Translations under genes and position numbers: made by a program
In this document: positions 24,842-32,841 of the stretch, in pieces
Numbering within the stretch: position 1 is the first letter of the stretch
Layout: each line of letters opens with the position of its first letter
The notes under the pieces: model-generated
Told to the model about the DNA's origin: nothing
The model's input: only the letters and a program-made list of their open reading frames with translations
Databases searched by the model: none
DNA from: Alphaproteobacteria bacterium
GTDB taxonomy: Bacteria > Pseudomonadota > Alphaproteobacteria > RF32 > CAG-239
Reading direction: 5' to 3'
Length of the DNA stretch: 64,000 nucleotides
Assembly: GCA_900769705.1 (NCBI GenBank)
Contig: CAAGHP010000017.1
Coordinates: 62,001 to 126,000 of the forward strand

Positions 24842-26494
24842 ATGTCTGATATCAATATTAACCCTAAGTCTAAATTTATTTTTATTACCGGCGGCGTGGT
24901 TTCGTCTTTGGGCAAAGGTTTAGCTTCAGCTTCTTTGGCTGCAATTTTACAGGCTCGCGGCTACAAAGTCAGAATGCGCAAGCTTGATCCGTATTTGAAT
25001 GTTGATCCCGGAACGATGAATCCATGTCAGCACGGTGAGGTTTTTGTGACCGATGACGGTACGGAAGCTGACTTGGATTTGGGACATTACGAGCGTTTTT
25101 CCGGCGTTCCGGCCAAGCGCAGCGACAGCATTACTACAGGTAAAATTTATCAGCGGGTGATAGATAAAGAACGCCACGGTTTTTATCTTGGTTCAACAAT
25201 TCAGGTTATTCCGCACGTTACTAACGAAATTAAAGAATTTATTCTATCAGACATTACCGATGAAGATTTTGTGCTTTGCGAAATCGGCGGCACGGTCGGC
25301 GATATTGAAGGTCAGCCTTATTTGGAAACAATACGTCAAGTGGCATACGAGCTGGGACGCGACCGCACAATGTTTATTCATGTGACGCTGCTGCCGTTTA
25401 TTCCGACTGCCGGCGAGCTTAAAACCAAACCAACGCAACACTCTGTAAAGCAGCTGCAGGAATATGGTATTCAGCCGGATATGATTTTGTGTCGCACTCA
25501 AATGGCTATTCCGGAAAATGAAAAACGCAAGTTGGCACTGTTCTGCAACATTAAAGAAGAAAATGTAATTACCGCTATGGATGCGGCCAGCATTTATCAA
25601 GTTCCGCTTGCTTATTCGGCCGAAGGCATTGACCGTCAAGTTTGTAAGCATTTTGGCTTGCCATACGAAAAGCCGGCTGATTTAAGCAAATGGCAGCGGA
25701 TTGTCGATATTCTTAAATCTCCGGAAGGTGAAGTCCGCATTGCTGTCGTCGGCAAATATATGATGCTGTTGGAAGCTTATAAATCTTTGCACGAAGCGCT
25801 TATTCACGGCGGCATTGCCAACAAATACAAAGTAAAAATCAAATGGGTGGATTCTGAAGAATTGGAAAAGAAAGCCCCGTCAGAAGTTTTGAATGACGTC
25901 AGTGCAGTTTTGGTTCCGGGGGGGTTCGGCCTGCGCGGCACTCAAGGTATGATTAACGCTATTCAATACGCCCGTGAGCATAATCTGCCGTTTTTGGGAA
26001 TATGTTTCGGTATGCAGATGTCGGTTATTGAAACTATGCGCAATCTCTGCGGCATCAAAAACGCCAATACTACAGAGCTGGAAGAACATTGCGAACCGGT
26101 TATCGGACTGATGACGGAATGGGATAAGGACGGCGCTAAGCAAATACGCCATAAGGACGGTGATTTGGGCGGTACCATGCGTTTGGGCGCATATGACTGC
26201 ATTTTAGCTCCAAACTCTAAGGTTGCTCAAATTTACGGATCAACCAAAATTTCTGAGCGTCACCGCCACCGTTATGAAGTAAATATCAAATACAAAGATA
26301 TGCTGCAAAAAGCCGGTATGATGGTTGTTGGTACTTCTCCGGACGGTCATTTGCCGGAAATTGTGGAGCGCACCGACCATCCGTGGTTTATCGGCGTACA
26401 ATTTCATCCGGAACTGAAATCGCGTCCGTTCGCACCGCATCCGCTGTTTGTATCATTTGTTAAGGCGGCTATAGATAACTCGCGCTTGGTATAA
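24842..26494 (+). CDS. pyrG: CTP synthase
   Basis: 550 residues. The N-terminal synthetase domain has GGVVSSLGKGLASASLA and LDPYLNVDPGTMNP. The C-terminal glutamine amidotransferase has the nucleophile loop FLGICFGMQ and GVQFHPELKSRP. It makes CTP from UTP, ATP and glutamine. Confidence 0.98.
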   Translation: MSDININPKSKFIFITGGVVSSLGKGLASASLAAILQARGYKVRMRKLDPYLNVDPGTMNPCQHGEVFVTDDGTEADLDLGHYERFSGVPAKRSDSITTGKIYQRVIDKERHGFYLGSTIQVIPHVTNEIKEFILSDITDEDFVLCEIGGTVGDIEGQPYLETIRQVAYELGRDRTMFIHVTLLPFIPTAGELKTKPTQHSVKQLQEYGIQPDMILCRTQMAIPENEKRKLALFCNIKEENVITAMDAASIYQVPLAYSAEGIDRQVCKHFGLPYEKPADLSKWQRIVDILKSPEGEVRIAVVGKYMMLLEAYKSLHEALIHGGIANKYKVKIKWVDSEELEKKAPSEVLNDVSAVLVPGGFGLRGTQGMINAIQYAREHNLPFLGICFGMQMSVIETMRNLCGIKNANTTELEEHCEPVIGLMTEWDKDGAKQIRHKDGDLGGTMRLGAYDCILAPNSKVAQIYGSTKISERHRHRYEVNIKYKDMLQKAGMMVVGTSPDGHLPEIVERTDHPWFIGVQFHPELKSRPFAPHPLFVSFVKAAIDNSRLV

Positions 26495-26534
26495 GCAAAA
26501 AAGGCTTCAAACTAAAAATTGGAGCCTTTTAATT
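26495..26534 (+). terminator. pyrG terminator
   Basis: AAAAGGCT and AGCCTTTT flank a 16-base loop region directly after the pyrG stop; a T-rich tract follows. Confidence 0.65.
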
Positions 26535-26595
26535 TATCAGATTTTCAAAAAAACAATGTTAAATTTTTATTAGTGTTTAGTGAATTGTCCAGAAA

Positions 26596-27000
26596 TTATT
26601 TATGTTTGGGCAGACCTATTGCGTTTGGCTCAACAGCTTGATGAGGCGGGCGCATATCGTGCGGCGGATTCGGAATAGGCTGCATAGCTGGAGCGTGAGG
26701 GCGATGAGGCGGCCTAGGTCCAAAATGATGCGGCGGTATAGGCCGAGGAGCAGGCATCGGGGCTGGAACATAATATACAGGTTCTTCAACATAAATAACC
26801 GAAGTCGTCGGCTGTTGGGAAATATAAACGGTTTGTGGCGTTGCTGATTGTTGAATATAAGTAACTTCCGGCTGTTCATAGACTGCAACAGGTTGAGTGT
26901 AAACAACGGCGGGGGAGTCGTCATAATAGACATCTTGAGCCGGTATATAGGTTTCGCAGCCGGTAAGGCTTATCAGCGTTAATAAAAAAACTTTTTTCAT
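26596..27000 (-). CDS. Small Pro/Tyr-rich lipoprotein
   Basis: 134 residues. MKKVFLLTLISLTGCETY gives a type II signal peptide with lipobox LTGC (Cys15). The mature part is Tyr/Val/Pro-rich (about 25-90) and then Pro/His-rich, with no defined fold. It is probably an extended envelope lipoprotein. Family not recognised. Confidence 0.65.
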   Translation of the reverse strand: MKKVFLLTLISLTGCETYIPAQDVYYDDSPAVVYTQPVAVYEQPEVTYIQQSATPQTVYISQQPTTSVIYVEEPVYYVPAPMPAPRPIPPHHFGPRPPHRPHAPAMQPIPNPPHDMRPPHQAVEPNAIGLPKHK

Positions 27001-27163
27001 AATCTATCCTTTACTGTTGCAGCAGTATAATCTTTTTTAGCAGTTAAAGAAAATATTTTGTAAAAAAATATATATTTTGTGGATAAACTTCTAAAATAGT
27101 GCTTGACATTTTATGAATAATATGGCAAAAGCATTTTTGTATTTGCCACGCTGTTTTTTTAGT

Positions 27164-27192
27164 TTTACATAAGCCTCGCAACGGCGTAAAAT
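27164..27192 (+). promoter_or_regulatory. Promoter of tRNA-Ser
   Basis: TTTACA (27164-27169), 17-base spacer, TAAAAT (27187-27192), 22 bases before the tRNA. Confidence 0.7.
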
Positions 27193-27213
27193 GAAAAAAA
27201 TAATGCAGATACT

Positions 27214-27303
27214 GGAGAGGTGGCAGAGCGGTTTAATGCAGCGGTCTTGAAAACCGTCGAGGATGCGAGTCCTCCCAGAGTTCGAATCTCTGCCTCTCCG
27301 CCA
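27214..27303 (+). tRNA. tRNA-Ser(TGA)
   Basis: 90 bases with a 7-bp acceptor stem (GGAGAGG/CCTCTCC), anticodon TGA in CTTGAAA, a long variable arm (GAGGATGCGAGTCCTC), the T loop GTTCGAATC and an encoded CCA. The length and variable arm are those of a class II tRNA reading UCA. Confidence 0.96.
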
Positions 27304-27357
27304 ATTGTTGTTCAAAAAGCCTTGCTAAAAGCAAGGCTTTTTTGTTGTAAGCACGTA
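27285..27357 (+). repeat. 73-bp direct repeat, copy 1 (tRNA-Ser 3' end plus terminator)
   Basis: The sequence from the T arm of tRNA-Ser through its terminator is repeated exactly at 27481-27553. Such duplications of a tRNA 3' end are typical of integrase att sites. Confidence 0.9.
27314..27343 (+). terminator. tRNA-Ser terminator
   Basis: Perfect AAAAAGCCTTGC/GCAAGGCTTTTT-type stem ending in a T run. Confidence 0.85.
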
Positions 27358-27480
27358 GAAAATACAAACGCAGAACCAGCCGAACTCTGGGAGAGGAGTT
27401 CGACACCAAGCGAAAGGCAGACGGTAGTATGCCGGTTGCCGGAGGCAATAAGCGCAGGGGCGGCGCAGCGGAGCGCAGCC
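27358..27480. other. Segment between the two tRNA 3'-end repeats
   Basis: 123 bases, more GC-rich than the surroundings towards the right. It includes CGAACTCTGGGAG, the reverse complement of part of the tRNA variable/T-arm region, so it may be a rearranged tRNA-derived or mobile fragment. No gene is seen. Confidence 0.5.
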
Positions 27481-27553
27481 AATCTCTGCCTCTCCGCCAA
27501 TTGTTGTTCAAAAAGCCTTGCTAAAAGCAAGGCTTTTTTGTTGTAAGCACGTA
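27481..27553 (+). repeat. 73-bp direct repeat, copy 2
   Basis: Exact copy of 27285-27357, offset by 196 bases, carrying a second copy of the terminator (27510-27539) and the last 19 bases of tRNA-Ser. Confidence 0.9.
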
Positions 27554-27602
27554 AGTAAAAAATTCTTTTTTCTATCATTTTCCAACTCCATATTTTATTA
27601 AC

Positions 27603-27960
27603 AAAAAACCGCTTGAAATAAGCGGTCGGAGAGTTCGAAAATCATATCACATTAAATGACTCTTTCAGCCTTTGAGCAAAGAGCTCTGAACATACGCTAG
27701 ACCATATTGCTATAATCGGGGATATAATTTACTATCCATCTTCTTCAAAGATAGATTTTATAACGATGTTATATCCTAACACCGAATGTGATAAGAGCTT
27801 TCGACAGCTCCGCACCAAAGGCGCTGTATTCAATATAAAAAGAAATATCATAAAAAGCATGAAAAATAAAAAAACATCGTGGATTGCATTACTGCGCTTG
27901 GCTTCTGCCCAAAACAGTGTAGCATCTCAGCTATTGTTTAAATGACATTTTTACTATCTT
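27603..27960 (-). ncRNA. Candidate structured RNA, probably minus strand
   Basis: No convincing ORF occupies 27554-28130. Long-range complementarity suggests an RNA fold: ATCACATT (27646-27653) with AATGTGAT (27785-27792) closes a domain; GGATATAA (27720-27727) with TTATATCC (27769-27776) and ATCTT/AAGAT lie inside; CTCTTT/AAAGAG (27660-27683) forms a side hairpin; GAGCT/AGCTC lies outside at 27795-27810. An ACCGCTT/AAGCGGT hairpin followed by TTTTTT on the minus strand (27603-27627) looks like its terminator. I could not match it to tmRNA, SRP, RNase P or 6S RNA. The 5' end is unknown. Confidence 0.35.
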
Positions 27961-28130
27961 CCGGTCAACAGACCAGAAGGTAAACATAATGTTTTTACAG
28001 ACTCTTATGCATGATGTTTCCACACCTCAGACAGACTATCATCTATCCGGACATAAATTTAAGGATATTATCATAAACAGCAAAGATGTTTTTGCCGGTT
28101 TATTGAAAAATACAATCATAAACAAAATAT

Positions 28131-28159
28131 TTGACAAAAAAAAGATAATACAATATACT
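28131..28159 (+). promoter_or_regulatory. Promoter of paralogue A
   Basis: Consensus-like TTGACA (28131-28136), 17-base spacer, TATACT (28154-28159). An AT-rich leader without a Shine-Dalgarno site follows. Confidence 0.8.
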
Positions 28160-28206
28160 GTAGTTAATATTTAATTTTTATGTTTTCCTTTTAATTTTTT
28201 ACTATT

Positions 28207-29094
28207 ATGGCAGCAAAGTTTAATAATTTTAATCTTGACGACTTTACTATGTCGGCGGATGAATATTGCGTGGCTTCCACGCAAGATCAAGCTGAATTGT
28301 GTTTTTTACGGCAAGGTATTTTGGGTGATGTCTTTTTAGCCAAAGTTCATACTGTCGGCGCCGACATCAATGCAGATATTCAGTTCACAAAAGGTAAAAA
28401 GTTTGGAGCAGAAAAACTGTTTTGGGTTTGCAAAAATGAAAACGGCGAGATTTGTTCCTATTTGCCATTGTTTGTAGAAGATGCAAATCTGGATGATATG
28501 TATTATACTGAAGTTAAAGCAGTCAGTAAAAACATGTTGTTTGAAAACAACGGTATAATTTATATCCTTGTTTTTGATACGTCCGGCAAGGCTATTGTTC
28601 GGATTGTAACTGTATATTTCAGCCAAATTATGATAGAGGGTTTGGCCGAGCTGCAGGGCTTCAAGTTTAAGGAAGTCTACATGGTAAAGATGCATACTAT
28701 TCCCAAAAATGAGTATGTTGGCGCTTGCTGGAGTTTGGTTTTTGAAGAACAGGATGATGACGGCGAAACGGTTGATTCCAATATGCTGATGCCGGTTGAT
28801 GTGTTTGAGAGCCAAAAATTTTCTGATGTCGGCTTGAAAAGTCTGAATTCGTCTATTGTGCATGAAAATGATATGGTAAAGATAGGCAATGTGTTTTATA
28901 CCCTCAAATTTTGTGAAGATGGTAAACGCTATTTGCTGAAAAATGCCATGCAGCCGGTAGTTGAGCAGCCTGATAAGGTTAAGCAGCTTGAAGAACTGCG
29001 GGCTCAATATTCTCAGGAGGCCGAAACTCAAAATTCTGAATTGGCAAAATACAGTACTAAAATTATTCCTTTGTTTAAAAAGGGTGAGCATTAA
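28207..29094 (+). CDS. Paralogue A of a three-gene family of unknown function
   Basis: 295 residues, soluble, acidic, rich in beta strand. It shares with the next two genes an early strand (KLFWVCKNENGEICSYLPLF at about 70-89) and a core motif GKAIVRIVTVYFSQIMIEGL (127-146); in B and C this reads R-x-T-x-L-x-N-E-x-M-V-x-Q-I. The C-terminal 45 residues are Gln/Glu-rich and helical (KVKQLEELRAQYSQEAE). No ribosome site is visible before the ATG. It has its own promoter and terminator. No family or fold is recognised. Confidence 0.65.
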   Translation: MAAKFNNFNLDDFTMSADEYCVASTQDQAELCFLRQGILGDVFLAKVHTVGADINADIQFTKGKKFGAEKLFWVCKNENGEICSYLPLFVEDANLDDMYYTEVKAVSKNMLFENNGIIYILVFDTSGKAIVRIVTVYFSQIMIEGLAELQGFKFKEVYMVKMHTIPKNEYVGACWSLVFEEQDDDGETVDSNMLMPVDVFESQKFSDVGLKSLNSSIVHENDMVKIGNVFYTLKFCEDGKRYLLKNAMQPVVEQPDKVKQLEELRAQYSQEAETQNSELAKYSTKIIPLFKKGEH

Positions 29095-29109
29095 GCTCAC
29101 TTTTTTTTT
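29084..29109 (+). terminator. Terminator of paralogue A
   Basis: GTGAGC/GCTCAC (29084-29089 and 29095-29100) overlaps the stop codon region and is followed by nine T. Confidence 0.85.
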
Positions 29110-29110
29110 A

Positions 29111-29139
29111 TTGACAAAAAATATGTCAAAGTATACACT
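29111..29139 (+). promoter_or_regulatory. Promoter of paralogue B with an inverted repeat
   Basis: TTGACA (29111-29116), 17-base spacer, TACACT (29134-29139). TTGACA...TGTCAA (29111-29129) forms an inverted repeat overlapping the -35 box, a possible operator. It begins one base after the previous T run. Confidence 0.7.
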
Positions 29140-29177
29140 GAATACATCATAAAATTATTAACTTAATTATTTTGGCT

Positions 29178-29876
29178 ATGGGAAAGATGAGTGTTATACA
29201 ATCCAGTACTAATGCAGATGCAGGATGCATTGTTTTTTGCAAAAGTCAGGCAAATTTGCTGCTTAGAGCCGAGAACCCTAAGTACGAAGCGACATTGCTG
29301 AAAGTTTTTGATGATGAGGGTGAAGTTTATTATGTGTGGGCTGATGTCAATCCGGAGAATACTGAAACGGCTTTCAAAGCTGTTTTTGCCGGTGAAGACG
29401 AGATAATTCCGTCTATTGAAAAAATACAGCCCGTGAAAATCGGCGAAGCTTTCAATCATCAGGATAACTACTATGTGCTGGTTCAAAATCATTTCGGCGA
29501 TCAAATCATACGCCGCATAACGGTTTTAAGCAATGAAAAAATGGTGCGTCAGATTTTGGCTGATGATGTCGATTTTAAAGACATTTGCGAAATTTATGTT
29601 TCTAAGCTTTTTGCTATCGGTAGAAATAAACAGTTTCTGACATTGGCTTGGGCTATAGTCTGTTCTGACAAATCAATTACTTATCTGCCGGTTTTGGATA
29701 AAGATTGGCAAATTATGGAGGAGTATGATGTGGCTTCATTGCTGAAAGAATCGGCAAAATCAGGTATCCCTCTAAAGATGCACAGCATGTTCTATACGCC
29801 GTTTTACAATTCGGCGCTCGGCCGCTGGCATATTGAGCAAAGCAAAGAGGCAAGGCTGATTCCTAATTTTGCATAA
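29178..29876 (+). CDS. Paralogue B of the three-gene family
   Basis: 232 residues from the ATG at 29178; a TTG at 29172 would add two. It carries EVYYVWADVN and the core GDQIIRRITVLSNEKMVRQI, aligning with A and C. It ends YNSALGRWHIEQSKEARLIP; a similar W-H/Y segment ends part of C. The leader holds AAATTATTAACTTAA, identical to that of gene C, and lacks a Shine-Dalgarno site. Function unknown. Confidence 0.65.
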   Translation: MGKMSVIQSSTNADAGCIVFCKSQANLLLRAENPKYEATLLKVFDDEGEVYYVWADVNPENTETAFKAVFAGEDEIIPSIEKIQPVKIGEAFNHQDNYYVLVQNHFGDQIIRRITVLSNEKMVRQILADDVDFKDICEIYVSKLFAIGRNKQFLTLAWAIVCSDKSITYLPVLDKDWQIMEEYDVASLLKESAKSGIPLKMHSMFYTPFYNSALGRWHIEQSKEARLIPNFA

Positions 29877-29904
29877 TATTCGTTTTTAGTTCTGAATATT
29901 AGGA

Positions 29905-29946
29905 TAAAAAAAACGGCGGGGATAACAAACTCTCTGCCGTTTTTTT
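29905..29946 (+). terminator. Terminator of paralogue B
   Basis: AAACGGC...GCCGTTT stem with a following T run. Confidence 0.75.
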
Positions 29947-29971
29947 ATGGCAAAAGCCTTAGAGTAATATC

Positions 29972-30000
29972 TTGACAAAAAATGCCGAAAGTGGTAGCCT
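29972..30000 (+). promoter_or_regulatory. Promoter of paralogue C
   Basis: TTGACA (29972-29977), 17-base spacer, TAGCCT (29995-30000). The stretch TTGACAAAAAAT is shared with promoter B. Confidence 0.65.
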
Positions 30001-30034
30001 TATTTGGTAAATTAAATTATTAACTTAAATTTTT

Positions 30035-30994
30035 ATGCATATTATGAATCAGATTTCTGTTAAAGAGTGTGGTGTTTCTGCTAGAAAGCAATGTGTTTTC
30101 ACCAGCCGTAACAAGGCCGATAAGGGTTTGCATATTGCTAAAAAACAACATGTCAAGCTCTTCCGTATCAGAACCACGGATGATGTTTTTATTGTCTGGG
30201 GAATTGATGAAGCAGGCGGACAGCGTTTTTATCCGGCATTCAAAATGAACAAGACGGTGCCTGTTGTTGCAAAGTGCGTTGCTGTTAAGGAGATAAAACC
30301 GGACACGGCTTTTTATGAGCCGAAAACCGATTTATATTATTACTACGGCAGCAATGGCGACGATGTTAAGCTGGTACGGCTGACAATGCTGGTTAATGAG
30401 CGTATGGTTTGGCAAATTTTTAATTATGACGATGTGCCTAAGGCCAAAATCAGTCTCTGTGAATTTTATGTCCGCAAGGATGTAAAAAAATATAACAATG
30501 AGGATTGCTTGCAGATTAACCAGGATTATGCGATAGACAATCCAGAGGTTTCGACTGTTTTGGGCTGGCATATTGAAGTGGATTTCAAAAACAAAACCAA
30601 ACAGACTTTGGCATTGGGTAAAGCTCTGGATTCTACTTCGGACAGCTGGGAAAAGCAGGTGTTACGTCTTTGGAGCTTTGATAGTGTCAACAGAATAGAA
30701 GGTGTTCTCTATGACGGCGTTATTTTTATTCCGTTGAATTTGGCTGATAAACCGATTTTGCGTAAAAATCTTCAGGTTTTGACCAAATTATATGTGGCTC
30801 ATCCGGAAGTTCAAGCAGGCAAAATCTATAATCAGGGCGAATGGTTCTATGCTTTTAATAAAAGCTATTTCCAAGGTTGGTATGCAGAAAGAAGCCAGAA
30901 TCCTGAAGATTTGAATTTGACGGCAGTAAAAACTGAGTCTGAAAACGAGCAATGGATTCGTTACTGGATGCAAAAAGAAGTCAGGTTCATGTAA
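30035..30994 (+). CDS. Paralogue C of the three-gene family
   Basis: 319 residues; an in-frame ATG at 30044 is an equally good start. It has DVFIVWGIDEAGGQRFYPAF (50-69) and the core LVRLTMLVNERMVWQI (113-128). A second half not found in B repeats the strand-rich style (GWHIEVDFKNKTKQ; LYDGVIFIPLNLADKPILRK). It has its own promoter and terminator. Family not recognised; no transmembrane or export signal. Confidence 0.65.
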   Translation: MHIMNQISVKECGVSARKQCVFTSRNKADKGLHIAKKQHVKLFRIRTTDDVFIVWGIDEAGGQRFYPAFKMNKTVPVVAKCVAVKEIKPDTAFYEPKTDLYYYYGSNGDDVKLVRLTMLVNERMVWQIFNYDDVPKAKISLCEFYVRKDVKKYNNEDCLQINQDYAIDNPEVSTVLGWHIEVDFKNKTKQTLALGKALDSTSDSWEKQVLRLWSFDSVNRIEGVLYDGVIFIPLNLADKPILRKNLQVLTKLYVAHPEVQAGKIYNQGEWFYAFNKSYFQGWYAERSQNPEDLNLTAVKTESENEQWIRYWMQKEVRFM

Positions 30995-31000
30995 TCATCA

Positions 31001-31037
31001 AAAACAGCGCAGGGTTATAAACTCTTCGCTGTTTTTT
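31001..31037 (+). terminator. Terminator of paralogue C
   Basis: AACAGCG/CGCTGTT (31003-31009 and 31027-31033) followed by TTTTG. Confidence 0.75.
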
Positions 31038-31095
31038 GTTGTCTAAGGCTTTGATCTTCTCGTACGGTAATATTAGAGGCTGATTTAAATTGTTC

Positions 31096-31124
31096 TTGAT
31101 TTAAAAGAAAATCCGGACTATATT
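31096..31124 (+). promoter_or_regulatory. greA promoter
   Basis: TTGATT (31096-31101), 17-base spacer, TATATT (31119-31124). It lies about 120 bases before greA and directly upstream of a leader hairpin. Confidence 0.7.
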
Positions 31125-31146
31125 ATAAATAACATTGAAGAGAAGT

Positions 31147-31184
31147 GACTGTGAAATAGAGATATTTCGCAGTCTGATTTTTTA
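31147..31184 (+). promoter_or_regulatory. Leader terminator or attenuator of greA
   Basis: GACTGTGAAATA, loop GAGA, TATTTCGCAGTC, then TGATTTTTT: a 12-bp stem with one mismatch and a T tract between promoter and gene. Part of the transcripts should end here and yield a short leader RNA. Confidence 0.65.
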
Positions 31185-31245
31185 ACGTTTTTAAAAAGAA
31201 ATTTTTAAAACGGGAGTTGTTTATTTTGACTGGAGGAGGAAAAAA

Positions 31246-31719
31246 ATGGATAAATTCCCATTGACCAAACTTGGTTATGAAATGTTGGAACAAGAATTGA
31301 AAAACCGCAAAGGCGTAGACCGCCCAAATATTATTGCCGAGATTGCAGAAGCCCGCGCTAAAGGTGATTTGTCGGAAAATGCCGAATATTCCGCCGCTAA
31401 AGAAAAACAAAGCTTTAACGAAGGCCGAATTCAAGAGCTGGAAGCTGTTATCAGCCGCGCTCAAGTTATTGATCCGACTAAAATGAGTGGTGATATCGTA
31501 CGTTTCGGCGCAACCGTTTTGGTGGCCAACACCGATACCGATGAAGAAAGCGAATATCAAATTGTGGGCGACTATGAAGCCGATATTGAAAAAAATAAAA
31601 TTTCGTTGTCTTCTCCGCTGGCTCGCGCTTTGATTGGTAAAGAAATTGGTGATATTGCCGAATATTTGGCTCCTAGCGGTAAAAAATCTTATGAAATTAT
31701 TGAAGTTAAATGGCTTTGA
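31246..31719 (+). CDS. greA: Transcription elongation factor GreA
   Basis: 157 residues, the usual length. The N-terminal coiled coil enters the RNA polymerase secondary channel and rescues backtracked complexes by transcript cleavage. KLGYEMLEQELKNRK, the acidic tip region EARAKGDLSENAEYSAAKE and the C-terminal SPLARALIGKEIGDIAEY are diagnostic. A TGGAGGAGG ribosome site precedes it. Confidence 0.97.
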   Translation: MDKFPLTKLGYEMLEQELKNRKGVDRPNIIAEIAEARAKGDLSENAEYSAAKEKQSFNEGRIQELEAVISRAQVIDPTKMSGDIVRFGATVLVANTDTDEESEYQIVGDYEADIEKNKISLSSPLARALIGKEIGDIAEYLAPSGKKSYEIIEVKWL

Positions 31720-31750
31720 GTCCTTTAAATTTTTTGTAAAAATCATATAT

Positions 31751-31788
31751 AAAATCCAAGAGTTTAGGCTTTTGGATTTTATTTTTTG
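31751..31788 (+). terminator. greA terminator
   Basis: AAAATCCAA/TTGGATTTT (31751-31759 and 31772-31780) followed by TTTTTT. Confidence 0.8.
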
Positions 31789-31803
31789 CAAAGGGGAAAA
31801 GCT

Positions 31804-32040
31804 ATGACCAAAGAAAAATGTTTTTATGATTATGAGCATAAGTGCGACTGTTCGGAAGATGATAAATGCGGCTGCACCTATCCGAACAATATGAAGCATA
31901 ATGTGACTTGCGAGCCGGAACAGGCGTCTATGACGGATTTTGAGCTTATGCCGCATGAAATCAGCCTCAAAAAATCTAACAAGCTGGAGCCGCCTGATTT
32001 GCACTGGCACGAAGAACCTCAGGCTTTTGATATAGACTAA
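31804..32040 (+). CDS. Small Cys-rich protein of unknown function
   Basis: 78 residues from the ATG at 31804, chosen because AAAGGGGAAAAGCT precedes it. The N-terminal half has six Cys and several acidic residues (CFYDYEHKCDCSEDDKCGC, then TC), suggesting metal binding. The rest is acidic with PPDLHWHEE near the end. No family recognised. Confidence 0.6.
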   Translation: MTKEKCFYDYEHKCDCSEDDKCGCTYPNNMKHNVTCEPEQASMTDFELMPHEISLKKSNKLEPPDLHWHEEPQAFDID

Positions 32041-32115
32041 AAACTGTGGGTGACTAAAAAAAAGCCTTTATCATTTTTTTTGTCCGTTTATACTTTGTGA
32101 TAAAGGAAAAGAAAA

Positions 32116-32841
32116 ATGACGATTTATGTTTTTGATTTAGACGGTACGCTTACGCCACCCAGATTGCCGATGCAGTCTGAGTTTACGGCCAAATTTTTGC
32201 AATGGTTGAACACTCATACGGCTTTTATTGCCACCGGCTCGAATTTAGCAAAAGTTTCGGAGCAGATGGACGCGCAAACCTTAAATGCGTTCAGCGGAAT
32301 TTATTGTTCTATGGGTAATGAATTTTGGCGCGGCGGAAAATATGTTTATCAAAACACCTTTACTCCGGATACGCATTTGATGGCTAAATTGGAAGAATTT
32401 AGGCAGAATACCGCTTATCCACATACTTTATATCCAAACTATATTGAGCTGCGTGCCGGAATGCTGAATTTTAGCGTTTTGGGACGCGATTGCCCGTATG
32501 AAGAACGCCTGCGCTATCAAAAATGGGATGCGGAACACCACGAGCGTTTGCAGATTAAAAAAGTGCTTGAATATGAATTTCCGAAATATGAATTTTCGGT
32601 AGGCGGCTCTATTTCCATAGACATCAATCCTTGCGGCTGCAGCAAAGCGCAGATTGCCGGCAAGTTGCGCCAAAATTATCCCGATGAAAAAATAGTTTTT
32701 TTCGGCGACCGCACTATGCAAGGCGGTAATGATTTTGAATTGGCGGAAGCGTTGCGCCGATTACCGAATACAAAAATTGTGCAGGTAAACGAACCTGAAG
32801 ATGTTTTAATCTCTTTGCATTTGGAAGAAAAAAATGACTAA
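32116..32841 (+). CDS. HAD-superfamily hydrolase of the phosphomannomutase-like (IIB) group
   Basis: 241 residues. Motif I VFDLDGTLTPPR with the nucleophile and acid Asp pair, motif II IATGSN, and motif IV VFFGDRTMQGGNDFELAEAL, which closely follows the eukaryotic-type PMM (FGDKT-GGND). Related bacterial proteins are sugar phosphatases or phosphomannomutases. It overlaps folA by 8 bases. Substrate unknown. Confidence 0.8.
   Translation: MTIYVFDLDGTLTPPRLPMQSEFTAKFLQWLNTHTAFIATGSNLAKVSEQMDAQTLNAFSGIYCSMGNEFWRGGKYVYQNTFTPDTHLMAKLEEFRQNTAYPHTLYPNYIELRAGMLNFSVLGRDCPYEERLRYQKWDAEHHERLQIKKVLEYEFPKYEFSVGGSISIDINPCGCSKAQIAGKLRQNYPDEKIVFFGDRTMQGGNDFELAEALRRLPNTKIVQVNEPEDVLISLHLEEKND

Noticed and set aside
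27233..27578. ORFs of 88-108 codons across tRNA-Ser and its repeat
   Set aside because: They arise from tRNA and terminator sequence and have no ribosome site or protein-like composition.
27603..27960. Two-piece alphaproteobacterial tmRNA
   Set aside because: No tag reading frame, no tRNA-like acceptor with CCA and no T-loop in the right context.
27989..28174. 61-codon ORF before paralogue A
   Set aside because: It has a weak AAGG site but runs across the strong promoter of paralogue A and shows no family features; kept only as a remote possibility.
28336..29100. 254-codon ORF antisense to paralogue A
   Set aside because: Phe/Ile-rich shadow of the coding strand, with a terminator inside its start region.
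31123..32010. 295-codon ORF antisense to greA
   Set aside because: It is fully explained as the shadow of greA and its neighbours, and runs through promoter and terminator elements.
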